From the NCBI RefSeq assembly GCF_014084125.1, contig NZ_CP048405.1:1054001-1118000 (forward strand): a stretch of 64,000 bases of DNA, given 5' to 3'. Source of the DNA: Streptacidiphilus sp. PB12-B1b. Lineage in GTDB: Bacteria > Actinomycetota > Actinomycetes > Streptomycetales > Streptomycetaceae. Below the pieces are notes generated by a model. That model had not been told where the DNA came from, made no database searches, and saw only the letters and a program-made list of their open reading frames with translations. Below, one piece after another: positions 7,923 through 16,853 of the stretch. Positions within the stretch are counted from its first letter, which is position 1. Every line of letters begins with the position of its first letter. The translations under genes were made by a program, and so were the position numbers.

Positions 7923-8500
7923 CGGAACAGCTTCCCGGCGCTGCGCGGGAACGGGAACGAGTAGCTGCGCCGCACCTCGATCCCGGCGTCGGCGGCGACC
8001 TCGCGCAGCCCGTCGAAGTCGATGAAGTGCACATGCGTCGCGTCCGAGGCGTAGCCCGCCTCCTGCGGGGTGATCAGCACCACCGAGCCCCCGGGCCGCA
8101 CGTACGGCAGGTAGGAGGTCAGCACGTCCCGGCCCAGCTGCGGGTCCATGTGCTCCAGCACGTGGGCGCAGAGCAGGCTGTCGAAGGAGCCGGGCCGGGC
8201 CTCGGGCGAGTCGGGGAACTCGTCCGAGGTGAAGGCGTTCAGCCCGCGCGAGCGGGCGGTCGCCACCGAGGTGGCGTTGTGGTCCACGCCGACGCTGCCG
8301 GGATCGCAGTTGGCGAGGTTGCGGCCGAGGCCGCAGCCGACGTCCAGGACGCGGCCGAGCCGCAGTCGGCGGAGGTTCCAGCGGTACGGCGCCTGGGTCG
8401 GCAGCAGCCGCTTGAAGCCGACCCGTTCCAGGGCGACCAGCCGGTCGGTGTAGCTGCGGCCCTCGGTCGAGGCGGCGGTGTTGTGCGGAGCAGAAGTCAT
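7877..8500 (-). CDS. Class I SAM-dependent methyltransferase
   Basis: A 207-residue methyltransferase with SAM motif VLDVGCGLGRNL (about residues 51-62), acidic loop VGVDHN, and post-motifs LLCAHVLEHM and YVRPGGSVVLITP. This is the Methyltransf_11/23 type; the C-terminal PFPRSAGKLFRYNEF is typical of enzymes acting on small or lipid-linked substrates, but the substrate is not evident. There is no close ribosome binding site (GGAAG is 16 nt upstream). It overlaps the convergent hypothetical gene. Confidence 0.82.
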   Translation of the reverse strand: MTSAPHNTAASTEGRSYTDRLVALERVGFKRLLPTQAPYRWNLRRLRLGRVLDVGCGLGRNLANCDPGSVGVDHNATSVATARSRGLNAFTSDEFPDSPEARPGSFDSLLCAHVLEHMDPQLGRDVLTSYLPYVRPGGSVVLITPQEAGYASDATHVHFIDFDGLREVAADAGIEVRRSYSFPFPRSAGKLFRYNEFVLVGALTEQP

Positions 8501-8664
8501 CGGGGGAGGGACTCGCTTCCGGGGGGTGGACCGCTGACTGCGCGCGGTCTCCTTACTTTTCGGCGCTCACCGTAACCCGTGCGGTAAGAGCACGGTAGGT
8601 ATCCGGGCTGACAGTTTCCTGAATTCGGCCCGGTGCCGACCGGCCGACCAATGGTCGGATATTC

Positions 8665-9819
8665 CTAGAACTTGTTCCGCGGGGTGATGCCCAGCGACAG
8701 CCCGGAGAGCCCGCGCTGGCGGTTGGACAGCTTGCCGGCGATGCCGCGCAGCGCCGCACCCGCGGGCGACTCCGGGTCGCTGAGCACCACCGGCTTGCCC
8801 TCGTCGCCGCCCTGGCGCAGCCGCACGTCGATCGGGATGCTGCCGAGCACCGGCACCCGGGCCCCGGTGGCCTTGGTCAGCGCCTCGGAGACGGTCTGCC
8901 CGCCGCCGGTGCCGAAGACGTCCACCATCTCGCCGCAGTGCGGGCAGGGCATGCCGGACATGTTCTCGATGACGCCGACGATGGTCTGGTGCGTCTGCAG
9001 CGCGATCGTCCCGGCCCGCTCGGCGACCTCGGCCGCGGCCTGCTGCGGGGTGGTGACGATGAGTATCTCGGCGTTGGGGACCAGCTGCGCCACCGAGATG
9101 GCGATGTCGCCGGTGCCCGGGGGCAGGTCCAGCAGCAGCACGTCCAGATCGCCCCAGTAGACGTCGCCGAGGAACTGCTGGAGGGCGCGGTGCAGCATCG
9201 GCCCGCGCCACACCACCGGGGCGTTGCCGGGGGTGAACATGCCGATGGAGATCACCTTCACGCCGTGCGCCGACGGCGGCATGATCATGTTCTCGACCTG
9301 GGTCGGACGCCCGTCCACCCCCAGCATCCGCGGCACGCTGTGGCCGTAGATGTCGGCGTCCACCACGGCGACCTTCAGGCCGTCGGCGGCCAGCGCCGCG
9401 GCGAGATTCACCGTTACGGATGACTTGCCGACCCCGCCCTTGCCGGAGGCGACCGCGTAGACCCGGGTCAGCGAGCCCGGCTGGGCGAACGGGATCTCCT
9501 TCTCGGCCTTGCCGCCGCGCAGCATGGCGGCCAGCTCCTGGCGCTGCTCGGTGCTCATCACGTCCAGCTCGACCGCGACCGAGGTGATGCCGGGCACCGC
9601 CGCGACCGCCTCGGTGACCCGGCTGGTGATGGTCTCCCGCATCGGGCAGCCGGAGACGGTGAGGTAGACGGCGACCCGGGCCGCGCCCGCCGCGTCGATC
9701 TCGACCGACTTGACCATGCCCAGCTCGGTGATCGGCCGGTGGATCTCCGGGTCCTGCACGGTCCCGAGGGCCGTGCGTACGGACTCCTCCAGTGCCGTCG
9801 TCTGCGTGTCAGAAGCCAT
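8665..9819 (-). CDS. mrp: Mrp/ApbC iron-sulfur carrier P-loop ATPase
   Basis: A 384-residue protein with an N-terminal MIP18/DUF59 domain (about residues 1-95; VSGCPMRETI) and a ParA-like ATPase with deviant Walker A GKGGVGKSS (about residue 122), the LLLDLPPGTGD segment and the CPHC motif near residue 275 that binds a bridging Fe-S cluster. It is expected to assemble or carry Fe-S clusters to target apoproteins. There is no Shine-Dalgarno; TACCAT lies 7 nt before ATG, suggesting a leaderless message. A longer start 11 codons upstream is less likely. Confidence 0.9.
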   Translation of the reverse strand: MASDTQTTALEESVRTALGTVQDPEIHRPITELGMVKSVEIDAAGAARVAVYLTVSGCPMRETITSRVTEAVAAVPGITSVAVELDVMSTEQRQELAAMLRGGKAEKEIPFAQPGSLTRVYAVASGKGGVGKSSVTVNLAAALAADGLKVAVVDADIYGHSVPRMLGVDGRPTQVENMIMPPSAHGVKVISIGMFTPGNAPVVWRGPMLHRALQQFLGDVYWGDLDVLLLDLPPGTGDIAISVAQLVPNAEILIVTTPQQAAAEVAERAGTIALQTHQTIVGVIENMSGMPCPHCGEMVDVFGTGGGQTVSEALTKATGARVPVLGSIPIDVRLRQGGDEGKPVVLSDPESPAGAALRGIAGKLSNRQRGLSGLSLGITPRNKF

Positions 9820-9826
9820 GCAGTGA

Positions 9827-9832
9827 ATGGTA
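9827..9832 (-). promoter_or_regulatory. Putative -10 of leaderless mrp
   Basis: TACCAT on the minus strand ends 7 nt before the mrp ATG, which has no ribosome binding site. The spacing fits transcription starting at the initiation codon. The -35 is not clear. Confidence 0.45.
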
Positions 9833-9912
9833 CGGCGCGGCGCGGGGCGCACCGACCGGTCCGCGGAGTGGGGCGGCTCACAGCCGGCCGCGCCCGCGGC
9901 CGTCCGGCGGGC

Positions 9913-10494
9913 TCAGAGCCGGCCGACGCGCTCCTCCTGGGGCTCGCCGTGCGGGCGGTTCTCCAGCTCCTTGATCAGGCTCTGCAGCTCCGAGCGCAGG
10001 AAGTCGCGGGTGGCGACCTCGCCGAGGCCCTGCCGGAGCGCGGCGACCTCGCGGGTCAGGTACTCGGTGTCGGCGACGTTGCGCTCGCCCCGGGCCCGGT
10101 CCTGCTCCATGTTGACCTTGTCCCGGTCGTCCTGCCTGTTCTGCGCCAGCAGGATCAGCGGGGCGGCGTAGGACGCCTGCAGCGACAGCACCAGGGTCAG
10201 GAAGATGAAGGGGTAGGAGTCGAACCGCAGACCGGGCGGGACCAGGACGTTCCAGCCCACCCAGATCAGCACCACCACGGTCATCCAGACCAGGAACCGG
10301 CCGGTGCCGAGGAAGCGGGCGATCCGCTCCGACAGCTGGCCGAACGCCTCCGAGTCGGGGTTGGGCAGCGTCATCCGGGCGCGGCGGCGCTGGGGCTGGT
10401 CCAGCCGGCTGCGGCGGCGCTCCTCCCGCTCGGGCGCGCGCGGGGACACGGCCTCGCGCTGCCGCTGCTCGCGGTCGCGGCGGTCACTGGCCAT
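9913..10494 (-). CDS. DUF1003 membrane protein
   Basis: A 193-residue DUF1003 protein with a basic N-terminus (about residues 1-45), two closely spaced membrane segments (about 68-90, FLVWMTVVVLIWVGWNVLV, and 97-120, ending in ILLAQNRQDDRD), and a C-terminal coiled coil with charged heptads. The second membrane segment ends in the family hallmark LLAQNRQ. Its function is unknown. It overlaps the end of the upstream CBS-domain gene by 11 bp, so the two are co-translated. That operon partner suggests a role linked to divalent-cation or adenosine-nucleotide sensing, which is inference only. Confidence 0.88.
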   Translation of the reverse strand: MASDRRDREQRQREAVSPRAPEREERRRSRLDQPQRRRARMTLPNPDSEAFGQLSERIARFLGTGRFLVWMTVVVLIWVGWNVLVPPGLRFDSYPFIFLTLVLSLQASYAAPLILLAQNRQDDRDKVNMEQDRARGERNVADTEYLTREVAALRQGLGEVATRDFLRSELQSLIKELENRPHGEPQEERVGRL

Positions 10495-11860
10495 CGGCGG
10501 CCACCTCCTGGGCTCGGTCGTCGCTGGTGTCGTCCCGGTCGTCCAGGTGGTCCGGGCCGTTGCGTTCGGTGGTGTCGTCGGGCTCGTCGCCGAGGCCCCC
10601 GTGCAGGGCGGACTCGCGCCAGTCCTCCGGCAGGATGTGGTCCAGCACGTCGTCCACGGTGACCGCGCCCAGCAGGTGCTGGGTGTCGTCCACGACCGGC
10701 GCGGCCACCATGTTGTAGGTCGCCAGGTAGCTGGTGATCCGGGGCAGCTCGGTGCCGGGCGACAGCGGGTCCAGGTCGCCGTCGACGATCGCCCCCAGCA
10801 GCGTGTACGGGGGCTCCCGCAGCAGCCGCTGGAAGTGCACCAGGCCCAGGTACCGGCCGGTGGGCGTCTCGGTCGGCTGGCGGCAGACGTACACCTGGGC
10901 GGCCTGGGCCGGCTTGAGGTCGGCGTTGCGCACCCGCGCCAGCGCCTCGGCCACGGTCGCGTCCGGCTCCAGCACCACCGGCTCGGTGGTCATCAGCCCG
11001 CCCGCGGTGTGCTCGGCGTAGCTCAGCAGCCGCCGGACCGGCGCGGCCTCCTCCGGCTCCATCAGCTGCAGCAGCCGCTCGGCCTCGTTCTCCGGGAGCT
11101 CGGAGAGCAGGTCGGCGGCGTCGTCCGGGTCCATCGCCTCCAGCACGTCGGCGGCGCGCTCCTGGTGCAGCGCGCCCAGGATCGACACCTGGTCGTCCTC
11201 GGGCAGCTCCTCCATGACGTCGGCCAGCCGCTCGTCGTCCAGCGCCGCGGCCACCTCGGAGCGGCGCTTGGCCGACAGGTGGTGCAGCACGTTGGCCAGG
11301 TCGGCCGGGCGCAGCTGTTCGAAGGTGGCCAGCAGGTTGGCCGCGCCCTGGTCCTCCTCGCGCAGCGCGAAGCCGGTGACGGCGGACCAGTCCACGGTCA
11401 GCGTCTCGCCCTTGCGGCGCAGCCGGCCGGGCTTGCCGCGCTCGACGAAGACCTTGTCGATCTCCCAGTCCCGGTTGCGGGTCTGGGTCATGGCGACGTC
11501 CAGCACCGTGACGATCTCACCGGCCTCGCCGCCGGGGCCGTCGGCGTTGAACTCGACCCGGCGGTCCAGCAGTTCCCCCAGCACCAGGGTCTCGCTGGAG
11601 CGCTGCTCGAAGCGGCGCATGTTGATCACACCGGTGGTGATCACCTGGCCGGACTCCAGGCTGGTGACCCGGTTCATCGGCAGGAACACGCGGCGCTTGC
11701 TGACCACCTCGACGACGAAGCCCGCCACCCGCGGCGGCCGTCCGCCCAGGCGCAGGTTGACCACCAGATCGCGGATCCGCCCCACCTGGTCGCCGTTGGG
11801 GTCGAACACGGGCACCCCGGCCAGGTGGGAGATGAAAACGCGGGAGGACGCTGCGCTCAT
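10484..11860 (-). CDS. PRC-barrel, MgtE_N and CBS-domain protein
   Basis: A 458-residue soluble protein with three modules: an N-terminal PRC-barrel (about residues 5-60, FISHLAGVPVFDPNGD), a superhelical MgtE_N domain (about 180-300, repeated helices such as LADVMEELPEDD and AADLLSELPEN), and a CBS pair (about 300-420, MTTEPVVLEPDATVAEALA, then VAAPVVDDTQHLLGAVTVDD). It resembles the cytosolic gate of MgtE magnesium channels but has no membrane channel domain. ATG is set by GGAAGGG 5 nt upstream. It overlaps the DUF1003 membrane gene, which could provide a membrane partner. Confidence 0.87.
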   Translation of the reverse strand: MSAASSRVFISHLAGVPVFDPNGDQVGRIRDLVVNLRLGGRPPRVAGFVVEVVSKRRVFLPMNRVTSLESGQVITTGVINMRRFEQRSSETLVLGELLDRRVEFNADGPGGEAGEIVTVLDVAMTQTRNRDWEIDKVFVERGKPGRLRRKGETLTVDWSAVTGFALREEDQGAANLLATFEQLRPADLANVLHHLSAKRRSEVAAALDDERLADVMEELPEDDQVSILGALHQERAADVLEAMDPDDAADLLSELPENEAERLLQLMEPEEAAPVRRLLSYAEHTAGGLMTTEPVVLEPDATVAEALARVRNADLKPAQAAQVYVCRQPTETPTGRYLGLVHFQRLLREPPYTLLGAIVDGDLDPLSPGTELPRITSYLATYNMVAAPVVDDTQHLLGAVTVDDVLDHILPEDWRESALHGGLGDEPDDTTERNGPDHLDDRDDTSDDRAQEVAADGQ

Positions 11861-12079
11861 GTGGCCCTTCCAGGTGGAGGCTGCTCCGGACCGCTCCGCT
11901 GCACGACCGGATGCGCACAGGCTACCGGTGTCACGGCCCGTCGGTCCCGGCCAGGCCCGCAGGGCACCGGCGGGGCTGCCGGGCGGCGGTCCCACCGGAC
12001 TCCTGCCCCGGCCTCCGCGCCGCACGCATGGACGTTCGACCGGCCCCCGGCCCGCGCGCCGGACGCTCGCCGCCCCCGG

Positions 12080-12643
12080 TCAGCTGCCGCCCGGCTGCCC
12101 GCCCCGGCGCCGCCGCCCGCGTCCGAACAGCAGCTTCGGCAGGGCCGCCGGGACCGGCTTGCGGGTGGTCGCGGGCGTCTGCACCGGGACGGCCGTGTGC
12201 GCGTCGTCCGGCAGCGCCCCCGGCCGCTGGCTGGTGCCGCCCGCCGGGACCAGCCGCAGCACCCGCGACTCCCGGGCCCAGCGCTCGGCCACCGTGTCGT
12301 GGTCCGGCGAGTTCAGCCGCTTGGCCTTCAGCTCCTGCACCGCCGCGGCCCATTCCGGGGTCTGCGGCGCCAGCTCCTCCACCCGGGCCGGCCAGGCCAC
12401 CAGCCGCCCCCAGGAGTCCTTGCTGCGGACGGTCACGGTGACCGTGTCGCCCGCCGCCCAGCCGTGCAGCGGCTGCTCGGCGCCGTCGCCGACCAGCACC
12501 ACCGCGCCGTCGTGCCAGATGTGCCAGACCGGCCGGTCGCCGCCGGGCCGCCCCGCCCCGGCGCCCACCCAGACCAGGCCGGACTTCTTGGCCGACTCCT
12601 CCACCAGGGCCCGGTCCAGCCGCTCCGCGCTCACCTCAGTCAT
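12080..12643 (-). CDS. Conserved hypothetical, possible split-barrel protein
   Basis: A 187-residue protein with an N-terminal half (VWHIWHDGAVVLVGDG, then GDTVTVTVRSKDSWGRLVAWPARVEEL) that looks like a beta-barrel of the pyridoxamine-oxidase-like type, and a basic, low-complexity C-terminus (FGRGRRRRGGQPGGS). I cannot assign a function. There is no Shine-Dalgarno; TACGCT ends 7 nt before ATG, suggesting a leaderless message. It is divergent from the DMT transporter gene. Confidence 0.7.
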   Translation of the reverse strand: MTEVSAERLDRALVEESAKKSGLVWVGAGAGRPGGDRPVWHIWHDGAVVLVGDGAEQPLHGWAAGDTVTVTVRSKDSWGRLVAWPARVEELAPQTPEWAAAVQELKAKRLNSPDHDTVAERWARESRVLRLVPAGGTSQRPGALPDDAHTAVPVQTPATTRKPVPAALPKLLFGRGRRRRGGQPGGS

Positions 12644-12650
12644 GGGGCTG

Positions 12651-12656
12651 AGCGTA
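12651..12656 (-). promoter_or_regulatory. Putative -10 of leaderless hypothetical gene
   Basis: TACGCT on the minus strand lies 7 nt before the ATG of the split-barrel-like gene, which lacks a ribosome binding site. Confidence 0.4.
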
Positions 12657-12751
12657 CGCGTCCACCCCTCGGTCCATCTTCCCGCCGTGATCGTCAGTCT
12701 CGTACCATCAAGACGCCCCTTACTGGGCCTCCGCCGCCGTCGAGGAGCACC

Positions 12752-13696
12752 ATGCCGCCGTCCGCCGCCGCCACCGCCCCGGTGACGTCCGAGGCGACCG
12801 CCGTCCACCCGGACCTGTCGGCGGTGCCCCGGACCGACTTCCTGCTGCTCGCCCTCGCCGTCTCCGGCGTCGCCTTCTCCGCCCCGCTGATCTCGGCCAC
12901 CGCCGCGCCGGTGCTGGCCATCGCCTTCTGGCGGAACTGCATCGCCACCGGACTGCTGTCGCCGATCGCGCTGCTGCGCCAGCGTCCGGAGCTGCGCCGA
13001 CTGGTCACCACCGACCGCCGGACGCTGCTGCTGGCCCTGGCCGCCGGGGCCTTCCTGGCCCTGCACTTCGCCCTGTGGCTGCCCAGCCTGCGGATGACCT
13101 CGATCGCCTCCTCCACCGCGCTGTGCACCACCACCCCGCTGTGGACCACGGTGATCCTGCGGCTGCGCGGCCACCGCGCGCCCCGCACGGTGTGGATCGG
13201 CACCGCCCTGGCCTTCGCCGGGGTGCTGGTGCTGACCGGCGTGGACTTCTCGCTCTCGCCGCGCAACCTGGCCGGGGACGGCCTGGCGCTCGGCGCGGGT
13301 GTGGCCGCGTCCGGCTACTTCCTGCTCGGCAGCGAGGTCCGGCGGACCGTCAGCACCACCGCGTACACCTTCGTCTGCTACACCACCACGGCGGTGCTGC
13401 TGCTGGTGGCCTGCCTGGCCTCGGGTACGGCGCTGACCGGCTTCAGCGGCACCGCCTGGCTGCAGATCGTGCTGCTGACCGCCTGCGCGCAGTTCCTCGG
13501 CCACTCGCTCAGCAACCGGGTGGTGCGCACCCTGGGACCGTCCATGGTGTCCACCGCGATCCTGCTGGAGACCCCCGGCGCGGCCCTGATCGCCGCCGTC
13601 TGGCTGGGGCAGCTGCCGCCGGTCGCGGTCTACCCGGCGGTGGCGGTCATCCTGGCCGGGCTGGTCGTGGTCGTCCGCGGCAACCGCCGGTCGTGA
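12752..13696 (+). CDS. DMT-family (EamA) transporter
   Basis: A 314-residue integral membrane protein of the drug/metabolite transporter superfamily: ten hydrophobic segments arranged as two EamA repeats (about residues 28-155 and 165-310), with the family signatures FWRNCIATG and PLWTTVILRLRGHRAP near the end of the first repeat and LLETPGAALIAAVWLGQ in the second. It is likely an exporter of a small metabolite or amino acid; the substrate is unknown. The start is supported by GAGGAG 4 nt upstream of ATG. It probably shares a divergent promoter region with the minus-strand hypothetical gene. Confidence 0.9.
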   Translation: MPPSAAATAPVTSEATAVHPDLSAVPRTDFLLLALAVSGVAFSAPLISATAAPVLAIAFWRNCIATGLLSPIALLRQRPELRRLVTTDRRTLLLALAAGAFLALHFALWLPSLRMTSIASSTALCTTTPLWTTVILRLRGHRAPRTVWIGTALAFAGVLVLTGVDFSLSPRNLAGDGLALGAGVAASGYFLLGSEVRRTVSTTAYTFVCYTTTAVLLLVACLASGTALTGFSGTAWLQIVLLTACAQFLGHSLSNRVVRTLGPSMVSTAILLETPGAALIAAVWLGQLPPVAVYPAVAVILAGLVVVVRGNRRS

Positions 13697-13713
13697 CCGG
13701 CGTCAACAGGTCG

Positions 13714-13719
13714 TAGGGT
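13714..13719 (+). promoter_or_regulatory. Putative -10 of leaderless SUFU-domain gene
   Basis: TAGGGT lies 8 nt before the ATG of the SUFU-domain gene. The only purine-rich stretch between them is too close to act as a ribosome binding site. Confidence 0.4.
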
Positions 13720-13727
13720 GGGGGACC

Positions 13728-14312
13728 ATGTCCGCCGATGAAGTCCTCGCCGCCGTCGAAGCCCGACTGGTCAGCACCTTCGGCGAGCCGGACGCCCGCG
13801 CCTCGGTCACCTTCGTCGGCGCGGACCGGATCGCGGTGCTGCGCTTCCTGACCGGCGACGGGCTGGTCCGCTACGCCACCCTGGGCATGTCCGCCGCCCC
13901 CATGGCCGACCCCAACGAGCTGGTCGCCGACCCGGTCCGCGGGCCGCGCGCGGAGCTGCTGCTGACCGTGCGCGGCGGCCGCGACGAGGTGCTCCGCCCG
14001 CTGGCCACGCTGGCGGCCTCGCCCCAGGTCGAGGGCGTGATCGTGGCCCCGGGCGGCTCGCTGGACCTGGGCGGCCCGGTGTGGACCGGGGCGCCCTTCA
14101 CCGGCTTCCTGGTCGCCGAGCCCGGCGGGCTGGTGGAGGATGTCGCCCTCCCCGAGCCCGCCGAGCCGGTGCGCTTCCTGCCGCTGCTGCCGATGACTCC
14201 CAACGAGGCCGCGCACAAGCGCGTCCACGGCGCGGCCGAACTGCAGGAGCGCTGGCTGCGGTACGGAGCGGACCTGCGGGATCCGCTGCGCCGCTCGGTA
14301 CCGCTGGACTGA
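13728..14312 (+). CDS. Suppressor-of-fused (SUFU) domain protein
   Basis: A 194-residue protein whose central region (VLRFLTGDGLVRYATLGMSAAPM, then ELLLTVRG) and C-terminal FLPLLPMTPNEAAHKRVHGAAEL match the bacterial SUFU-domain family. Some members are immunity proteins for polymorphic toxins; others, such as this one in a housekeeping setting with no toxin next to it, have no known role. No signal peptide. It is convergent with the DUF5998-type gene, with only 16 bp between stops. Confidence 0.8.
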   Translation: MSADEVLAAVEARLVSTFGEPDARASVTFVGADRIAVLRFLTGDGLVRYATLGMSAAPMADPNELVADPVRGPRAELLLTVRGGRDEVLRPLATLAASPQVEGVIVAPGGSLDLGGPVWTGAPFTGFLVAEPGGLVEDVALPEPAEPVRFLPLLPMTPNEAAHKRVHGAAELQERWLRYGADLRDPLRRSVPLD

Positions 14313-14328
14313 GCCGACTGAGCCCCGG

Positions 14329-14817
14329 TCAGACGCGGGTGCCCTGCTGCGCGGCGGCCTGGGCCTGCGCCGGGATCCGGCCGTCGGCGAAGGCGTGCGG
14401 CGGCAGCACGGCGAGCAGCTGGTCCAGCTCGTCGCGCCAGTAGCGGTGCACGTTCAGCCGGGTCGGCTTGGGCCGGTTCGGCAGGTGCAGGTGCAGCCTG
14501 CTCCACACCATCGCCCGGTTCACCTTGCTGACCGGCAGCTCGTGCCGGGGGTACACGGCGACCACCTCGCCGGGCCGGTTGGTCCAGCGGCTGGCCGAGT
14601 TGACCACGACCGAGGTGTTGGTCAGCGTCAGGAAGTAGAACTTGCGGGTGAAGGCGACGATCAGCCCGAGCGGGCCGATCTCGTCGAAGATGGCGTTGAG
14701 CCAGGGGCTCGGGCCGGTCTCGACGTGCACGCAGGCGATGAAGGTCTCCCCGGGAGGTGCGGACTGCGAGAGCTTCTCAATAACCTGCTGCTTCTGCTTG
14801 GCACGACGAATCGCCAC
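14329..14817 (-). CDS. DUF5998-like conserved protein
   Basis: A 162-residue conserved actinobacterial protein (IRRAKQKQQVIEKLSQSAPP at the N-terminus, then FIACVHVETGPSPWLN and the hydrophobic LGLIVAFTRKFYFLTLTN). My recollection is that this corresponds to DUF5998; function unknown. GTG 14817 is preferred because GGGGGAAG lies a few bases upstream; an ATG 22 codons earlier has no such signal. There is no signal peptide, and one or two beta-rich hydrophobic stretches rather than membrane helices. Confidence 0.72.
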   Translation of the reverse strand: MAIRRAKQKQQVIEKLSQSAPPGETFIACVHVETGPSPWLNAIFDEIGPLGLIVAFTRKFYFLTLTNTSVVVNSASRWTNRPGEVVAVYPRHELPVSKVNRAMVWSRLHLHLPNRPKPTRLNVHRYWRDELDQLLAVLPPHAFADGRIPAQAQAAAQQGTRV

Positions 14818-14943
14818 TGATCTTCCCCCATCTGATGATGATCTGACTGCATGTCCAGTGCGTCCGGCCGTGGTACGGCCCACTGAAGTCGGCAGAGATT
14901 ACCAGCTCATAGGGTTTAAGGACGGGCGAATCCGGATACAGCG

Positions 14944-15807
14944 TCAGGCGCTCCGGGGCTTGGCCCCGGTCGCCTGGTCGACCAGCGCCTCGTACACCTC
15001 GGGCGCGGTGGTGTGCGCGCCCAGCCGCACCGTTTTGCGCTCGCCGTGGTAGTCGCTGGAGCCGGTGGTCAGCAGCCCCAGCTCGGCGGCCAGGGCGCGC
15101 AGCCGGGCCCGGGTCGGCCCGTCGTGGTCGATGTGGTCCACCTCGATCCCGCCCAGCCCCGAGGCCGCCAGCTCCGCGATGACCTGCTCGGAGACGGTCC
15201 GCCCGCGCTTGACCGCGCCCGGGTGGGCGAAGACCGGCACCCCGCCCGCGGCCCGCACCAGCCGGACCGCCTCGAACGGGTCCAGCTCGTGCTTGCGCAC
15301 GTCCGCCCGGCCGCCGTTGGCCAGCCACTGCCCGGTGAACGCCGAGTCCACGTCCGGCACCACCCCCGCCTCCACCAGCGCGCTGGCCACGTGCGGGCGG
15401 CCGACCGCGCCGTCGCCCGCTATCCGCAGCACCTGCTCCCAGGTGATCGGCGCCCCCAACTCCCGGCAGCGCTCGACCATGGCCTCCGCCCGCCGGAACC
15501 GGTCGGTGCGCACCAGGTCGCGCTCGCGGGCGAACTCCGGCTCCTGCGGGTCGAAGAGGTAGGCCAGCAGGTGCATCGAGATGCCGCCCACCACGCACGA
15601 CAGCTCCGCGCCGGTGACCAGGGTCAGCCCGCTCCCGGCCAGCTCCGGCCCGGACAGCGCGGCGACCGCCCCGGCATGACCGGCGACGGTGTCGTGGTCG
15701 GTCAGCGCCACCACGTCCAGCCCGGCGGCAGCGGCGTTGCGCACCAGCTCGGCCGGGCTGTCCGTGCCGTCGGAGGCGGAACTGTGGGTGTGCAGGTCGA
15801 TGCGCAC
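14944..15807 (-). CDS. PHP-domain phosphoesterase
   Basis: A 287-residue PHP (polymerase and histidinol phosphatase) metal-dependent phosphoesterase. The metal ligands are visible: DLHTHSSASDG at the N-terminus, VALTDHDT (about residue 36), GAELSC (about 67), FAHPG (about 195), EVDHIDHD (about 225) and SSDYHG (about 250). Close relatives act as 3',5'-nucleotide bisphosphatases or 5'-3' RNases (YciV/RNase AM type), so this may be a nucleotide or RNA phosphatase. The GTG start has GGAG about 10 nt upstream. Confidence 0.88.
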   Translation of the reverse strand: MRIDLHTHSSASDGTDSPAELVRNAAAAGLDVVALTDHDTVAGHAGAVAALSGPELAGSGLTLVTGAELSCVVGGISMHLLAYLFDPQEPEFARERDLVRTDRFRRAEAMVERCRELGAPITWEQVLRIAGDGAVGRPHVASALVEAGVVPDVDSAFTGQWLANGGRADVRKHELDPFEAVRLVRAAGGVPVFAHPGAVKRGRTVSEQVIAELAASGLGGIEVDHIDHDGPTRARLRALAAELGLLTTGSSDYHGERKTVRLGAHTTAPEVYEALVDQATGAKPRSA

Positions 15808-15864
15808 GGGCGGGGCTCCTCGGGTCGGCGGCTGCTCCCGGCAGCGTAGCCGGGGGCGGCGGCG

Positions 15865-16503
15865 TCAGCCGATCAGCCGGGGGGAGAGCGCCCCGCAGGG
15901 GATCAGGTCCAGCTCGGCCCCGGCGTCCCGCAGGTCGGTCAGCACCAGCTCGTCGTACATCAGCAGGCCCGAGCGCTCCGGCCAGACCACGGCCCACAGC
16001 CACAGCCCGCGCGCCTCGCCGACGAAGACGGCCCGGTCGTCCGGGACGTCCGGGACGTGCCACAGCGCGGTCGGGCGCCCGGTGGCGTGCACCTTGGCGT
16101 GCGGCGGCTGGTCGAAGGCGAGCGAATCCCCCGGATCGGCCCCGGACAGCCCGGCGAAGCGGGCGCCGAGGCCCACGCCGATCTCCTCGGCCACCAGGAT
16201 CAGCTCCCCGGGACCGCCCAGCGGCCCCGGCCCCGAGCAGGCCACCGCGGTGGCCCGGGCACCGGAGAGGTCGTCACCCGCGTGCGCGATCCCGGTGAAC
16301 AGCCAGCCGACCGGCAGCGGCCAGGGCATCCACACCGGGACCTCGGCCCGGGCGACCGCCACCCCCAGCGCCTGCACGCTCGGCGGGACGACGGGCTGCA
16401 GCGGATGGACCGCGCCGTGCGCGTCGCACTGCCACGTATCGGTGAACAGGCCCGGGGCGCGGACACGGCCCCCGCACCTTGGGCAACTGGGCTCGCCCCT
16501 CAT
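15865..16503 (-). CDS. DUF6758-like zinc-ribbon protein
   Basis: A 212-residue protein with an N-terminal Cys-x2-Cys pair (CPRCGGRVR) and a nearby TWQCDAHG, suggesting a small zinc ribbon, followed by a mostly beta region rich in Gly/Ala/Pro/Trp (MPWPLPVGWLFTGIAHAGDD). I recall this as DUF6758, restricted to actinobacteria, function unknown. It lies 57 bp upstream of, and on the same strand as, the PHP gene, so the two may be co-transcribed. Confidence 0.72.
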   Translation of the reverse strand: MRGEPSCPRCGGRVRAPGLFTDTWQCDAHGAVHPLQPVVPPSVQALGVAVARAEVPVWMPWPLPVGWLFTGIAHAGDDLSGARATAVACSGPGPLGGPGELILVAEEIGVGLGARFAGLSGADPGDSLAFDQPPHAKVHATGRPTALWHVPDVPDDRAVFVGEARGLWLWAVVWPERSGLLMYDELVLTDLRDAGAELDLIPCGALSPRLIG

Positions 16504-16709
16504 AGACGACCACGGTCCTCCCTCCCGACCCCGGCGTCAAGGACGATCACCCGCCCGGCGGGGCGTTCGATTCACGGCCCGGCGGGCGGGCGGAACGCGA
16601 GGAGCGGCGGCCCGGGGGACCGTCAGGTCCCGCCCTGCCACCGCTCCGTGGTGTCTCCGTGGTGTCCGTCCTGCGTGCCGGCCGGGCCGGCCGGGGCCCC
16701 GCTAGGGGG

Positions 16710-16853
16710 TCACGACACCTCGTGCGGGCGAATGTAGAGACGCTCGCCGGTGAGGGCGGCGTCCTCGACCATGGCGCGGACCGTCTCCGCGTCCGCGATC
16801 AGCGGGTCCGTCGTGGTGCCGTCGGCGTCCAGGCGCATGACCTCGAAATGCAT
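16710..16853 (-). CDS. Small conserved hypothetical protein
   Basis: A 47-residue soluble protein (MHFEVMRLDADG at the N-terminus, GERLYIRPHEVS at the C-terminus). Small proteins of this pattern recur in streptomycetes; function unknown. The start is set by GGAAGGGAG/GAGAGG 5-12 nt before ATG. The flanking spacers are long (about 206 bp downstream and 298 bp upstream), so it is likely monocistronic with its own promoter. Confidence 0.75.
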   Translation of the reverse strand: MHFEVMRLDADGTTTDPLIADAETVRAMVEDAALTGERLYIRPHEVS

